Positions 7,902 to 19,377 of a stretch of DNA of 64,000 nucleotides are shown piece after piece (positions within the stretch are counted from its first letter, which is position 1; the number at the start of each line of letters is the position of its first letter). The stretch is from Tieghemostelium lacteum (lineage: Eukaryota; Evosea; Eumycetozoa; Dictyosteliales; Raperosteliaceae): the NCBI GenBank assembly GCA_001606155.1, contig LODT01000042.1, positions 457,758 through 521,757 of the forward strand, in the 5' to 3' direction. A program made the translations under genes and the position numbers. Under the pieces are notes generated by a model, which had not been told where the DNA came from, made no database searches, and saw only the letters and a program-made list of their open reading frames with translations.

Positions 7902-10880
7902 TCAATGGAAGAAATATTTTGATTTTTTAATTTCACTTAAATCTAAATCACCACGATTTGGCATTGATGGGAAAGTGATTTGAGGATATTTTGCATTGAA
8001 CCAATCCAAAAGTCTTTGTAGAATTGGTTGAGAATGTAATGCTATAAATTCATCACGTAATATTTCAGACATTTGATCGACTGTGGAAGCATGTGTCCAG
8101 TAACTGTCATGTACAGATGAATAAGTTATTCCTTTTTGTTTACATTGTAATGCTGTCAAAAACATGTGTGTTGAATCTAAACTGTGAATGAAATTTGGTG
8201 GGAAAGCTGACTTTTGTTTCATTGAATCTACTGGAAGTTTCTCATCGTCATTGATAATGATATAATCAGATTCCAATGTCTTAACCTTATATTTACCACC
8301 TTTTCTGTATGGTTGAACAATTGGTAAACCTAATGGAGTAGTCCAAGATACACAATCACCTGATTTTGCAATAAGACTAGCACATTTAGCTAACCAAACC
8401 ATAATAGAACGTGCACCCAAAAACATTTGATCCAATGATTTAAATGTGTGTTTGGCAATATAAGAACTAGCTTTAAATAACATATCATCCTCATAGTGTG
8501 GGAATTTCTCCGAGAGTGCATTTTGAATTTGGTCACGAGCACCAATAAATGTTACACCATAGACAGATGTCATGACAGTTTGTTTTACAATTTTTCTATC
8601 AATTTTACCATTTAATTCTTGAGCTAGTTCATTTCCTTCTTCAGCCTCTTTTGCAATATTCTGAGCGACAATTACAGCAATTCCAGTGTATACATCCTGT
8701 GGACGATCAGAAGGTAATAAATTAACTTTAGCAGCACCCAATTCATCGCCACCCAAAGCAGCATAATGTTGTAAACCATTACAGGTACCATCTTGATGAA
8801 TTGGTAAATTGGATTCAAAAGCCTCTGGATTACCGCTATCCAGTGCATCTACAAGTTCTATACAAGCTGCTAGAGTCTGCCATGGATTATCAGCTTTCAA
8901 CCACCACATATTTCCTTCTAAAGGTCTATCTACAGAATCTCTAATATTACCATTTTCCAATTGTTTCTCAGTGAAAGCCACACGATCTTCATGAGGAATC
9001 TTATCAACACCATACAGATTTGCAATGTGTACTTTTAACCAACGTAAACCTCTTTCAGTCAATGGTCTCTTTTCTTTAAACTTCAATAAAGAACGACAGA
9101 AATCCGAACCCAAATGATTTAAATGTGGTGGAATTGGATAAGATCTACCACGAAAATCTACATTATGTGGGAAATAGATGGTTTTATCTAGGAAACGTTC
9201 TGCAACATTCAATTTCAATATGGTATCACATCTCAATGAATGTAAATCAAAATTGAGTCTTTTGATTTTTTGTTCCGATTTTATATATTGTTTTCTAGAT
9301 TCTATATTGGTTGCGTAGTCATCAGGTATTTGTGGTAGTTCATGATCAGATCTCTTTGGAATCTCACCTAATCCACCACCATTAACCCAACATTCATTAA
9401 TAACCTTATAAACTTTTTGATTAATAACCCATGGTGTTTCACCAAGTGCATTTAATCCATCATAAATATGTGTTAAATCTGCATCAAATAATGATGAAAA
9501 TTGCATTTTTGATCTAAATATATATATTTTTGAAATTTTTAATTAATAAAGTGGTTGTCTTATTTAGATTATAGATTGGAATATACTTTACCCGTTTGTT
9601 CTCATTAAAAATGTTTTATAATGTAAATAGGCACCATTATTTGGAGATGTCCAAGGTGCAGGTTTAATTACCATTGGTGAGAGTCTAGCACCAACAGTTT
9701 CACGTAGTGAATGACCATCGTTGATCATTTTTAGAATATTTGGATGGCAACGAATTTGACCAATTTTCTTATTTGATTTATAAAGATATTCGAGATAGAA
9801 TGCTGGTTCAACTTCTTTTGAATCCTCACCTAAATGTTTTTGTACTACACATGCTCGTAGAATGAGATCAGTCATGAATTTACCAATGTTTTCAATGGAA
9901 TTGCCAGTGGTTGGTAATGTGATAATTTCAGAACCGAACAACTGTGACATGTTTTTAAGTGACATTGGTCCTTGACTTTTAATATCTCTGTAATATTTTA
10001 ATGGATCTTGTGATTTTAATTGTGCAGCTCTATATTCAGAGTATACTGCAATACCTATATTATCACGTATACGTGTGAGTGTATTATTGTTATTATCGAC
10101 TACTATAGCTTGTGAAAGTATCTGATTGAGTGCAATCATGGATACCTTTTCAGCAGAGACACTAGTAAGAATGTCAGACCATGTCTCTTTCTGTCTGAGT
10201 TTCATTGAGGTATATTCACTTTTTACAATATCAATAAGTGACTGATTCCATTGCATCATTACACCACGAATTGGACCTAAACCAGTTGATTTCTGTATGG
10301 ATTTAGTAGATTCTACCAATTCTCTATAACGAAATATAGTATCTTCAATAGCTTCCATCTCTAATTTTGTTTGTAATTTAAATAGTCTAGTTAACTCTTC
10401 AACTGATTCATCAGATTCACCATATGCCTGTTTATATTCTTCCAATCTCTCCTTTATCAAAATATCTTCATATTGTTTTAATTTCAGTTTCTCTCTCTGA
10501 AATGTTTCAATCTCTTCAATTACCTCCTTTGTCAATTGAGATTTATTCAAATCTTTTAAAAGTTGTTCTATACTATTTTCTTCTTCATCTATATCTACAT
10601 CATTATTATTATTATTATTATTCTCTAGTGAACTATTATTCTCTATTTCATTTGGTGATGTATATCCTGAAATACTTGTAAAACTTCTTTTTAAATCATA
10701 ACTATTATTTATTCTCTTATTATTACTAATTAAATTATTATTGGAATTTATAAAATTTAATGTATTTCTATATTTCTGTTGTTGTTGAAATGTAATGAAA
10801 CTATTACACTTGGAAAGGTTTCCATTCGTCAATATTGAAAATGACCTTTGAATATTTATCATTTTATTGAGTCTAATCAT
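7902..10880 (-). CDS. rpmA: Mitochondrial single-subunit DNA-directed RNA polymerase
   Basis: Two exons, 9592-10880 and 7902-9513, are joined in frame over a 78-base intron (9514-9591) to give 966 residues. The N-terminus is basic and Ser/Asn-rich, as for mitochondrial import. The C-terminal two-thirds is a T7-phage-type polymerase. Motif A is DGTCNGLQHYAALGGD (with the catalytic Asp), motif B is RKIVKQTVMTSVYGVTFIGAR, and motif C is VHDSYWTHA (second catalytic Asp). The segment FPHNVDFRGRSYPIP is also family-typical. It transcribes the mitochondrial genome. The length fits the family, and all catalytic residues that I can check are present. The two open frames are one gene: the second begins inside the conserved domain and has no independent start context. 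Confidence 0.95.
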
Positions 10881-11588
10881 TTTGGTTTGTTACTGCTGTA
10901 GTTGTTATTGTTGATTTGGAAAACTTTAAAACTATGAGAATAATATCATAAATTTGTGGGTGTAGTGGTGTGAGGAATGATCTAGTGTTTTTTATTTGAT
11001 ATATAGGTGTGGGTGAGGAATAATCGATTGTTTGTGGGTATAAACGAAAAAAACGTTGAATTTTTTTTTTATTTTTTGGCAAAATTGTTTTCAATCATTT
11101 TAAACACTAAAAATGGGTGGTTACCACACTCACACTCACACACATTTTATACATTATTTAATAAATGTATTATAAAAATTATAAACCTTCAATGGAGAAA
11201 ATAAATAGTTGTTTATTTGGTTAAATCATCATTCAAAACAGCAGCAACAATCACCAAAAAAGCTGTATTGTTGTTTATAGCTTTTATTATTTTTGGTAAA
11301 CTCTCCCAGTCAGAGGATAACAAGTTTTATAAATTTAGAAATCTAAAAATAGTATTCAATTTATTTTTAATATTCTGTATTCCAGTAAAACCACCACTAC
11401 TCTTTTTTTATTTTATAATAAATTGGATGTGTTGATTGGATCCTATCCAAACTCTTCATCTTGTATTTATCATTAAAATTTTACGTAACACTTTATCTCA
11501 TATATTAGTAGTATTAGTAATAGTAATAGTAATTTTTAACATAATATTGTAAATAGAAAAATTAAACAATTGTAATAGTAAATATATA
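10881..11588. promoter_or_regulatory. Divergent promoter region between rpmA and ripA
   Basis: 708 bases between two outward-facing genes. On the rpmA side are G/T-rich blocks (GTGGGTGTAGTGGTGTGAGG near 10958 and GTGTGGGTGAGG near 11006). On the ripA side is a CA-rich block (CACACTCACACTCACACACA near 11128). G/T- and CA-rich boxes of this kind are known in dictyostelid developmental promoters, where G-box binding factor (GBF) acts. Function here is inferred. A 72-codon frame starting from TTG at 11217 is not convincing as a gene. Confidence 0.4.
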
Positions 11589-14500
11589 ATGGAGGGCAGT
11601 ATAATATTACAAGTACCAGAATTTAAAATATCAGTACCTACATTATCACCAATATTGAGTGGAACATTAAAATCAAGTCATTTTAATACATTTCAAACTA
11701 ATTTACACTTTCTATTGAAATCATTGAAAGATGTAATGTTTGATATACAAGAGGATTTAAAAATTACATCCTCACACTTACCTCCTAGTACCAATGTAAA
11801 ACCATCAATAACACCAAATAATAACAAAACAACAACAACAAAAGAATTAGATTTCTTCTTTAAACAATTTAATGAATATCTATTCAATTTACAAGATACA
11901 TTCAACAAAGTGAATTATCATCTAATTAATAGTAGTAATCTACCTATTATAACAAATGCCACTACAAATGGTCAACTACCAGATTACCTATCACAAAGTT
12001 TATCACCAAATGGTTTTAAAAAAGAAACAACATCAACATCATCATCCAATGGTTCACAATCACCAACTACCTATCACACTCCATATTTAAATTTTTGTTC
12101 TCCAACTTTGGAAAATTCCAATAATAATAAAGAAAATACATCACTTCAACCTCAACCTCAACCTCAACTACCACAACAAAAAATTATCCAACAACAACAA
12201 CCACCAAAGGATATCCAATTTCAACAGCAACAACAACAACAACAAAATCAAAAACAGCAAGTAGTATCTAATAATAATATAAAGAAAAATGAAGTTGAAA
12301 AATCAAGTTGTACAACATCAACTGATACATCTCCAAAATTAAATCTTGTTGATAGTAATGAACAAAATAAGCCAAAGATTCGTACTGTGGATTTTAAAAC
12401 ACCATCAATGACAGAGAGTGATAGTTGTTTAACTTATTCTGAAAGTTTATATTGTGAAAGTGAACCTGAATTTGATTATGATGAAATTCAAGAATCTTTC
12501 TTTCAGAGTTCACTCAGTCAGACTATTAGTAATAGTATAAATAAGAATAAGGTCAGCCTTAGTAGTAGTACTACTCAATTGACAAAATCACAGTTTTCTG
12601 ATGATTTCTCTTCAGTAAGTTCACTCTGTGATAGTACCCTATCTGTTACCTCTCCACCTCAACAAGGTACTGTTAGTTTAAATAATAGTCAACAACAACA
12701 ACCTGACAAACCCGAACAACAACAACAACAACAACAACAACAACCTGATAAGCCTGACCAGCAGCAACAACAACCACAACCACTTCCTCAACTTTCACAA
12801 CCTGAAAAACTACAACCACAACAACAAATAGTACCAGTAAATGATGACACACCAAAAACAAAAGAAGATGAGAGTATAAAGTTAATGGCAACATCACCAA
12901 CTCCTTCAGAATCAATATTATCATCTACAGTAATATGTGAAATGAAGTTAGGAGAATTAGGTATCAGTTGTCAAACTGCAATGTTAAATATAGCATTACA
13001 GAGAGTAAGGGCTAATAATATTGATGTTGAAAATATACATGGTCATAACCCAAAGACAAGAATGGTAACTTCTTTCTTTAAAAGAAAGAAAGGCCAACTA
13101 CCACAACAACCACAAGAACCACAACTCCTATTACCACATCAACAAATACAACTACAAAAACAACAACAAGAACAAGAACAACAAGAGCAACAACAAACCG
13201 CACGTCCAAAATCCCAATCACAACCACCACCAAATACCAATAATGGTACCAGTAGTAATAATAATAATAATAATAATACATCTAGTAAAACCACCGATAA
13301 CGCAAATAGTAATAGTACAGAGAGTAAAAAAAATCCAAACCCAAAACCAGTATATCCTAAATTACCACCATATGAATTGGATATTGTAATGCAATCAGCA
13401 TCATTTAATACACCTAATTACTTGGATGAGGAAACTGGTGGAGCTACAAATAACCAACCAATGAGTAAGGCACAATACCAACAACATCAGAAACAATTAA
13501 ATAGAGAAAAAAGTGAATTTGCTATTGATAGAGGACAAGAGAAAACGATTAAAGAGGAAATTGAGGATTTAGCAAATATGTATTTTAATACAAAAAAACC
13601 TACATTAATTCCTCCACCAGTTGAACAACCACCTCCATTACCACCCTCAAATAATAATTTAAAATCAAAAGAGACTAAAGTTGTAGTCTTTGAAAAACCA
13701 CCTGCAAATAATAATAGTAAATTTGTATTTGTAAAAGAAATTATTCTTCCACCTTTAATTCAATTTGATCTCGATAATGATGATGATGAAGATTACGATG
13801 ATATTGGTTTTGATAAGAAACACACTATAAAATCATCAAAAAGTCATACTGCCAGTAAAAAAGCCAACACTCACAAACACAAACCCAAAAACACTAAAAA
13901 TATTAGATTTAATACTAATAGTAATAGTAGTGCTAATGATAATTCATTACAAAGTGACAATACCAATAGTAGTAAAGTTAATAATCCATCTGATAGTATA
14001 GCTAATGATGAACTTTTAGATATGGAAAATGATAATGATATCATTATAAATAGAAATCAAACCGATTCTATAGAGTGTGATAATAATAATAACAATAACA
14101 ACAATAATAAGGCAATTGAAAAACAATCAAATGGTAATTCATCTTCTACATCATCAACATCATCATCAACATCAAATGATGTGGTAGTAGGTGGCGGAGG
14201 GGGATCACAACCTGTATTTTCTAATCTACCATCTAATAGTAATAAAGCACCAATGGTATCACATAAGAAATCACAGTCAACTGGTGTTGTACAGAATAAA
14301 TCTAGATGGTCAAATGGTAAACTCACAACTATACATGTATTTGTACCAACATCACCACATCCCAGTAGATTAGAAATTTGTATTGATGAAGATACATCAG
14401 TTGAAAAAGTTATTATTGAAGTTTTGGAAGTTTGTATAAAAGAGAGAAAGAAACTTCAAAAACAGTTGTATGTTAAACAAAATAGACATATAATATCAGC

Positions 14501-15662
14501 AACTACTTCATCACATGGAGGACATTCACCACCAACCAGTACTGATTCATCCTCAAGTCTCTCATCATCAGAATCAGAGTCATCTACAAGTAGTTTGAAA
14601 ACCATTTCTCCAGACAACTCATCAAAATCACAAGAGTCATTAGGTTTTCCATTTTTAGCTAACCCCAATCACAGAGCTTTCCTATTAAGAATTGCCAATG
14701 AATACGGTGATATTGATGGTGATTTTCCAGAACTAGTTAGAAATTCTGAAATTAAAAAATTAAAAACTGATTGTTTCTGTCTACAAAAGAATCCTAGATT
14801 CTCTGAAGTTATAACAGATGTTGGTGTGTGTGGAAGTAAAGCTCAACCACAAACTGGTGCTCCAAAGATATTTAGAGTTTATATTCAAGCTAGTAATAAT
14901 CCAAATGATACTCAAAAACGTTCTGCATTACAAGGTGGTGTCAGAGATAGTATTGCTGTACCTTACACTGACGACAGTACATTGAAGACCATTAAACAAT
15001 ATGTATGTAAGAAAGAAAAGTTCTCTGAAGAACTTTGTGTGTTCATGTCCATGAATGGAGAGGTTATTCACAATGAAAACATAACACTTTCAGAACTGGA
15101 GCCTGGTGCAACTGGAGTCAAATTAGTTCATGACAATTTCAAAAATCACCTTCCAAAGAGTAATTCCTTTATAGCTGAGTCTGGAAATGCACCTAGACCC
15201 ATTACAAAACTTTTAGGTCCAATGTTCTTCTTTACACCTGATACAGCTGGTGAATATAAACAATATCTCATTAGTAAAGTAAATAAGTTTGGTGTGAGAA
15301 AAGAAAGATGTATGGCTATAGACCGTGACAGAATACTCTATAGTATCAATCCATCAAGTGCCAGTTCAACTACCAGTGCAAATTCATCAAATATCCCTGG
15401 TTCCAATGCTTCCAATACAACTCCAACTAAACCTAAGAAATCACCATTTAAAAAGATTACATCTTCAAAATTGAAAACCTCGTTGACTTCTATATCTGAC
15501 ATTTGCTCAGTTGGTAATATAATTCATAAACCATCCTATTTCTTTATAAAAACTGATCAAGGAAAATGTACAGAATACTTTTCAGCTGATTCTGAAGAAA
15601 TTGTAGCTAAACTCAATTTCCTCATCAAAGAATTAAAAGCTGTTCGACAACAAAAAAAATAA
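11589..15662 (+). CDS. ripA: RIP3 / SIN1 homologue, TORC2 subunit
   Basis: 1357 residues in a single exon. The C-terminal half holds the SIN1 order of domains. The CRIM domain is at about 910-1070: a TTIHVFVPTSPHPSRLEI strand, then FLLRIANEYGDIDGDFPEL, which matches the 'CLHIAEDDGEVDTDFPPL' block of animal SIN1. A Ras-binding ubiquitin-like domain follows (about 1095-1180, from IFRVYIQASNN). Last comes a PH-like domain to the end (from GPMFFFTPDTAGEYKQYLIS). RIP3 links Ras to TORC2, which drives Akt/PKB phosphorylation, chemotaxis and cAMP relay. The N-terminal ~880 residues are mostly low complexity (Gln, Asn, Ser and Pro runs). Exceptions are small conserved islands such as MKLGELGISCQTAMLNIALQ and YELDIVMQSASFNTPNYLDEE. 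The protein is much longer than I recall for the D. discoideum one, through these runs. Confidence 0.87.
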   Translation: MEGSIILQVPEFKISVPTLSPILSGTLKSSHFNTFQTNLHFLLKSLKDVMFDIQEDLKITSSHLPPSTNVKPSITPNNNKTTTTKELDFFFKQFNEYLFNLQDTFNKVNYHLINSSNLPIITNATTNGQLPDYLSQSLSPNGFKKETTSTSSSNGSQSPTTYHTPYLNFCSPTLENSNNNKENTSLQPQPQPQLPQQKIIQQQQPPKDIQFQQQQQQQQNQKQQVVSNNNIKKNEVEKSSCTTSTDTSPKLNLVDSNEQNKPKIRTVDFKTPSMTESDSCLTYSESLYCESEPEFDYDEIQESFFQSSLSQTISNSINKNKVSLSSSTTQLTKSQFSDDFSSVSSLCDSTLSVTSPPQQGTVSLNNSQQQQPDKPEQQQQQQQQQPDKPDQQQQQPQPLPQLSQPEKLQPQQQIVPVNDDTPKTKEDESIKLMATSPTPSESILSSTVICEMKLGELGISCQTAMLNIALQRVRANNIDVENIHGHNPKTRMVTSFFKRKKGQLPQQPQEPQLLLPHQQIQLQKQQQEQEQQEQQQTARPKSQSQPPPNTNNGTSSNNNNNNNTSSKTTDNANSNSTESKKNPNPKPVYPKLPPYELDIVMQSASFNTPNYLDEETGGATNNQPMSKAQYQQHQKQLNREKSEFAIDRGQEKTIKEEIEDLANMYFNTKKPTLIPPPVEQPPPLPPSNNNLKSKETKVVVFEKPPANNNSKFVFVKEIILPPLIQFDLDNDDDEDYDDIGFDKKHTIKSSKSHTASKKANTHKHKPKNTKNIRFNTNSNSSANDNSLQSDNTNSSKVNNPSDSIANDELLDMENDNDIIINRNQTDSIECDNNNNNNNNNKAIEKQSNGNSSSTSSTSSSTSNDVVVGGGGGSQPVFSNLPSNSNKAPMVSHKKSQSTGVVQNKSRWSNGKLTTIHVFVPTSPHPSRLEICIDEDTSVEKVIIEVLEVCIKERKKLQKQLYVKQNRHIISATTSSHGGHSPPTSTDSSSSLSSSESESSTSSLKTISPDNSSKSQESLGFPFLANPNHRAFLLRIANEYGDIDGDFPELVRNSEIKKLKTDCFCLQKNPRFSEVITDVGVCGSKAQPQTGAPKIFRVYIQASNNPNDTQKRSALQGGVRDSIAVPYTDDSTLKTIKQYVCKKEKFSEELCVFMSMNGEVIHNENITLSELEPGATGVKLVHDNFKNHLPKSNSFIAESGNAPRPITKLLGPMFFFTPDTAGEYKQYLISKVNKFGVRKERCMAIDRDRILYSINPSSASSTTSANSSNIPGSNASNTTPTKPKKSPFKKITSSKLKTSLTSISDICSVGNIIHKPSYFFIKTDQGKCTEYFSADSEEIVAKLNFLIKELKAVRQQKK

Positions 15663-15860
15663 ATGTTTAAACTACTAAATATATTTTGATGTACAAAAAC
15701 TATTTCTTTTAGACTGTATCCATTTCTATTCAGTTTATAATTTATAATTTTTATTTAAATCACAACCACACAGATTACTCAACCAATTATTCTAAATTTA
15801 CATTTTTACATATTTTTTTTAAATTAAATTTTTTTGATTGTCAATCAACACACATCTACA

Positions 15861-16884
15861 ATGAAATATTTAATATTTGTTGTTACATTATTACTTTTAG
15901 GAACAAGTTTAGCCAAACAAGATGATTGGAATTTTGAAGAAGCTAATGTATCTGTTTTGAGTAAATCAATAGATTCATTTATAAAACCAAATCAAGGATC
16001 AGTAGTTCTTTTTTATGGTAAAAGTATGAATAACATTGATATAAAGATAAATGATTAAAATTCTAAACCATTATTTTAAATAGATAAGGAATCTGAAAAA
16101 TTTATGAACATTTTCTTAAAGGTATCAACATCATATATGGAAGATGGAAATGAAAAAATTAAATTTGGTGTTGTAAATGTTGAAAAGGAATTTAATATAA
16201 AATCAAAATTTGAAATTGAAAATACACCAACAGTTATATATTACCAAAAAGGATTAGAAGTTGCTGAATTTTTACTTGGAAAATCAAGATCAAATTTTGA
16301 ACAATTCTTAGAAAGGTATTGTTATTAAATGTTTTAATCATATTAAATTAAATATGTGATATATACTAATATAAATATTTATATAAAGTCCAACAAAATT
16401 CCCAAGTCAACCATTTAGAGGACCTGCATCATGGGGTGAAGATCAATCACTTGTAGCTCATTTATCCAATAGAAACTTTACCTCATTTTTAAAATTGAAT
16501 CCATATAGTTTGGTAATGTTCTATAGTCCAAATTGTGGTCATTGTGTAAAAATGAAACCAGCATATTCTTATGCTTCTATAATTGTTAGAAATGAAAATA
16601 TTGGTGCATTTGCAGCTGTAGATTGTTCAACCAGTAAACAAATTTGCACCCAATACAATATTGAAGGTTACCCAACACTACATTTATTTTTAAATTCTAA
16701 AATTGATATGGCATATCCAGGTGACAGATCTAAAGAAGATCTCATTACTTTCTTTAAAGAAAATAAATTTGTTGAACCACTCTCTGGAAATGAAGGATCA
16801 TCAAAAGAAGATACCAACTTTATACTCTCACCCAATTTACCACCAAACCCAAAGAGTAAAAAAAATATAAAAGAAGAGTTATAA
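15861..16884 (+). CDS. Protein disulfide isomerase-like protein with one CGHC domain
   Basis: Three exons (15861-16017, 16084-16315, 16389-16884) join in phase to give 294 residues. A signal peptide (MKYLIFVVTLLLLGTSLA) is followed by a first thioredoxin fold without a CxxC pair (VVLFYDKESEKF in the active-site position). A second thioredoxin fold carries MFYSPNCGHCVKMKP, with the redox pair at about Cys179 and Cys182, and the cis-Pro segment IEGYPTLHLF. The C-terminus reads KNIKEEL. KEEL is the retrieval signal of ERp72, so ER lumen residence is likely. It would oxidise or isomerise disulfides of secretory proteins. The two-domain layout with only the second active differs from classic a-b-b'-a' PDI. 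Confidence 0.88.
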
Positions 16885-16956
16885 TTGAACACCATCCAAT
16901 GCACATTTTCTAAATAATAAATATATAATTAAAACTTTACATTATATGTATATAAT

Positions 16957-18145
16957 TTATTTTTTTTTGAGTACAATACAACCAATTGAAATTTCATGTA
17001 TGAATTTTACAAATGTGAATCTATCTTGAACTAATTGAAGCCATTGTTCTTTTGTTCTTTCTTTGGCAGTGAATAAATGTAGCATCAATAGATCATACAT
17101 TAAAGTATGTTGATTATAGTTCTTTGGATCAATGACAAAATCAAAAATGTAGAGATGACCACCGTCTTCTAGACTATCAGCAACATTATTTAAAATAGTT
17201 TTTGAATCTTCATCAGACCAATCATGTAAAATATGTTTGAGTATCATACAATCACCTCTTGGTACTGATTCTAAAAAGTTACCAGATACCAATTGTAATT
17301 TTTGGTTTTCACCTTGTTGATTTTGTTTTAACTTTTCAATTACTTCTTTTTTGTCAAAATTAATACCATGTTTAATAGTTGGGTACAATTTTAAAACCTC
17401 TTTTATGAAACTATTAAATTATATTAGTTATTAATGAAACATATTACTAATGTTGTTATAGATATCATTTAAACTTACTCTCCATGAGAACCACCAATAT
17501 CAACAATGGTTTTATAATTTGAAAAATCAATGTGTTTTAATATATTTGGGCTTGCAGTTTTTGTAAAACCCAACATACATTTAGTGAATGATTGTTCAAA
17601 TGCATGATCTTTAAAGCAATCCCAAAATGAAGCTACACCCATGGCTTTTGGAGCTTGTCCTTCACCTTTTACAATAGTTTCAGGAAATGTTTTTAATAAT
17701 CTAAGTATTATATTTAAAATATTAATTAATAATTATTATTTTTTAATTTCATAAGAAATACATACTGATAATGACTATCAGAGACAAACATTCCCATATA
17801 GTTGGCCATAATACCATTTTTAGTGAATAGTGATGACTGTTTAGTCTTGGAAAATATACCTGGTTTTTCTTCAACAAATAAACCTTGAGGTACAAAAAAT
17901 CTCATTAATCTGTAGATTGACTCTGAATTTGAATTTGTAAGCTTGGCAATCTCATGATAATGTTTAGGTCCATCTTCTAAATGATCAAATACACCCAATT
18001 GAAATAGAGATGAAAAAAATCTTGATATGATATGACCACCTCCATATTTAACAAGAACATCCATAGTTTGAAAATAATCTGTAGCATCAAAATCATCAGA
18101 TACTCGATCATCCAAATGCATTATATTATCTAAGATTGGCTCCAT
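16957..18145 (-). CDS. SAM-dependent O-methyltransferase (plant/fungal COMT-type)
   Basis: Exons 17766-18145, 17479-17700 and 16957-17410 join in phase (63-68 base introns) to give 351 residues. The N-terminal part is the dimerisation and winged-helix domain (ISRFFSSLFQLGVFDHLEDG ... LTNSNSESIYRLMRFF). The SAM-binding motif VDIGGSHGDF is near residue 195. The catalytic block is LKHILHDWSDED, with the general-base His at about 263. Dictyostelids use enzymes of this family to methylate polyketides such as the precursor of DIF-1. The substrate here is unknown. The first eight residues (MEPILDNI) are almost the same as those of the hydrolase at 19664-20389. Confidence 0.92.
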
Positions 18146-18423
18146 TGTAAATTTGTAAATTAAATAATAAGATTAGATTGTTATGTTTCTTTACTTTTAA
18201 AAGTAAATGAAAAAAAAAATTGTATTTATAATGTCATTTTAAATCCCTGATAAAATCTGACTTCGAATTAACTCATACTATTCATATCAATGAAACATTG
18301 TTTCATACACCAAAATCACAAAAAATCTGATATTAAAAAAAAAATTTTTTAAAAAGGGGATAAATGATTAATATAAAGAATTAAAATTTTTTTTTTTAGT
18401 TACGATATTTTTTTATTTGTCAA
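18146..18423 (-). promoter_or_regulatory. O-methyltransferase upstream region with palindrome
   Basis: A perfect inverted repeat TGAAACA-T-TGTTTCA lies at 18291-18305, about 146 bases upstream of the O-methyltransferase start codon. The rest is AT-rich with long A and T runs close to the convergent end of the neighbouring saposin-like gene. Confidence 0.45.
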
Positions 18424-19377
18424 TCAAACAGTTGGATATTCTAATTCATCCATCTCTTCTATATCTGAATTATCCATATCAAAGAATACTTGATCAATTT
18501 CAATAATTTCAAAATCAGCATCATTTAGTGCTTGGACGACTTGGGCAATTAGTGGGGGTAATTGATCAGATTTAATTGCTGAGAAATGTTTTTGTAAGGA
18601 ATAAGATATACACATTTTAATTTCTTTACAAACTACCTGTGGATCAGAACTATTGTTTGAAATAAATGAAATGATAAATGACAATAGGTTTTTGAATTCA
18701 CTTGTGCATTCAGAACTGTGACCTGGTACATAGTTACATAGTTTCTCTAACTCTGCTTCAATCTCTTGAACTGTTTTGTTATTTTTTAACATGGTGGCAA
18801 TATCCTCAACAATCAATTGGCAGATGGAGCACTCATTGTATTGCTCTTGAGCTACTTTTGCCAATTCCTCACCAATATTTCTATGATGAATTAATTGATC
18901 TGGTTTATCATGAGAATTATGTGGTCTCTTTTGAGCTACAACTTCATTTGGTTTCATAGGAATTGGTATCACTTGCTCTTCACTTTTATCACCAGAGCTA
19001 TTAGAACATAAATGAACTTCTTGACAAATTGCAGAAGGGTTGGATTGGTTGGCAAGATAATCACAAATTACAATAACATATTTATCAACTAGAGAACGAC
19101 ATTCTTGTGTGTGTCCTGGTATGTAGATACACACTTTCTCCAATTCATGTTCAATATCAGCAATGGTTTGGTTATTCTTTAAGTATACAGAGACATCTTG
19201 AACAATCATCTGACATATTTCACATTCATTATACTGTTCATTACCAATTCTGATAATTTCTTTTTCATAATCATTAAAATGGTCTTTATCTACATTCTTA
19301 TTCTTATTGGTTTTGATAGCACCACAATAACATATGGCTAATGAAATAATGAATAAAGTTAAAAATAGTGATTTCAT
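18424..19377 (-). CDS. Secreted protein with two saposin B domains
   Basis: 317 residues in a single exon. A signal peptide (MKSLFLTLFIISLAICYCGA) precedes two saposin B-type domains. The first is at about residues 49-126 (NECEICQMIVQDVSVYLKNN ... VHLC). The second is at about 178-255 (NECSICQLIVEDIATMLKNN ... IKMC). A charged linker separates them, and an acidic tail follows. The second has the usual six cysteines; the first has a seventh (VIVIC). The two domains are clearly internal duplicates. Saposins bind and present lipids in lysosomes, and amoebozoan relatives include membrane-permeabilising amoebapore-like peptides. Which of these applies is not shown by the sequence. N-glycosylation motifs (NNQT, NNKT, NNSS) are plentiful. 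Confidence 0.9.
   Translation of the reverse strand: MKSLFLTLFIISLAICYCGAIKTNKNKNVDKDHFNDYEKEIIRIGNEQYNECEICQMIVQDVSVYLKNNQTIADIEHELEKVCIYIPGHTQECRSLVDKYVIVICDYLANQSNPSAICQEVHLCSNSSGDKSEEQVIPIPMKPNEVVAQKRPHNSHDKPDQLIHHRNIGEELAKVAQEQYNECSICQLIVEDIATMLKNNKTVQEIEAELEKLCNYVPGHSSECTSEFKNLLSFIISFISNNSSDPQVVCKEIKMCISYSLQKHFSAIKSDQLPPLIAQVVQALNDADFEIIEIDQVFFDMDNSDIEEMDELEYPTV

Noticed and set aside
10873-11094. 73-codon minus-strand frame upstream of the mitochondrial polymerase
   Set aside because: It overlaps the true start and lies over G/T-rich promoter DNA. The polymerase already has a good presequence start at 10880.
11217-11435. 72-codon frame from TTG between rpmA and ripA
   Set aside because: No ATG, no recognisable domain, composition like spacer, and it sits in a divergent promoter.
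12700-13290. Minus-strand frames opposite ripA rich in Val, Leu and Tyr
   Set aside because: They are complements of CAA, AAT and CCA repeats in the real gene.
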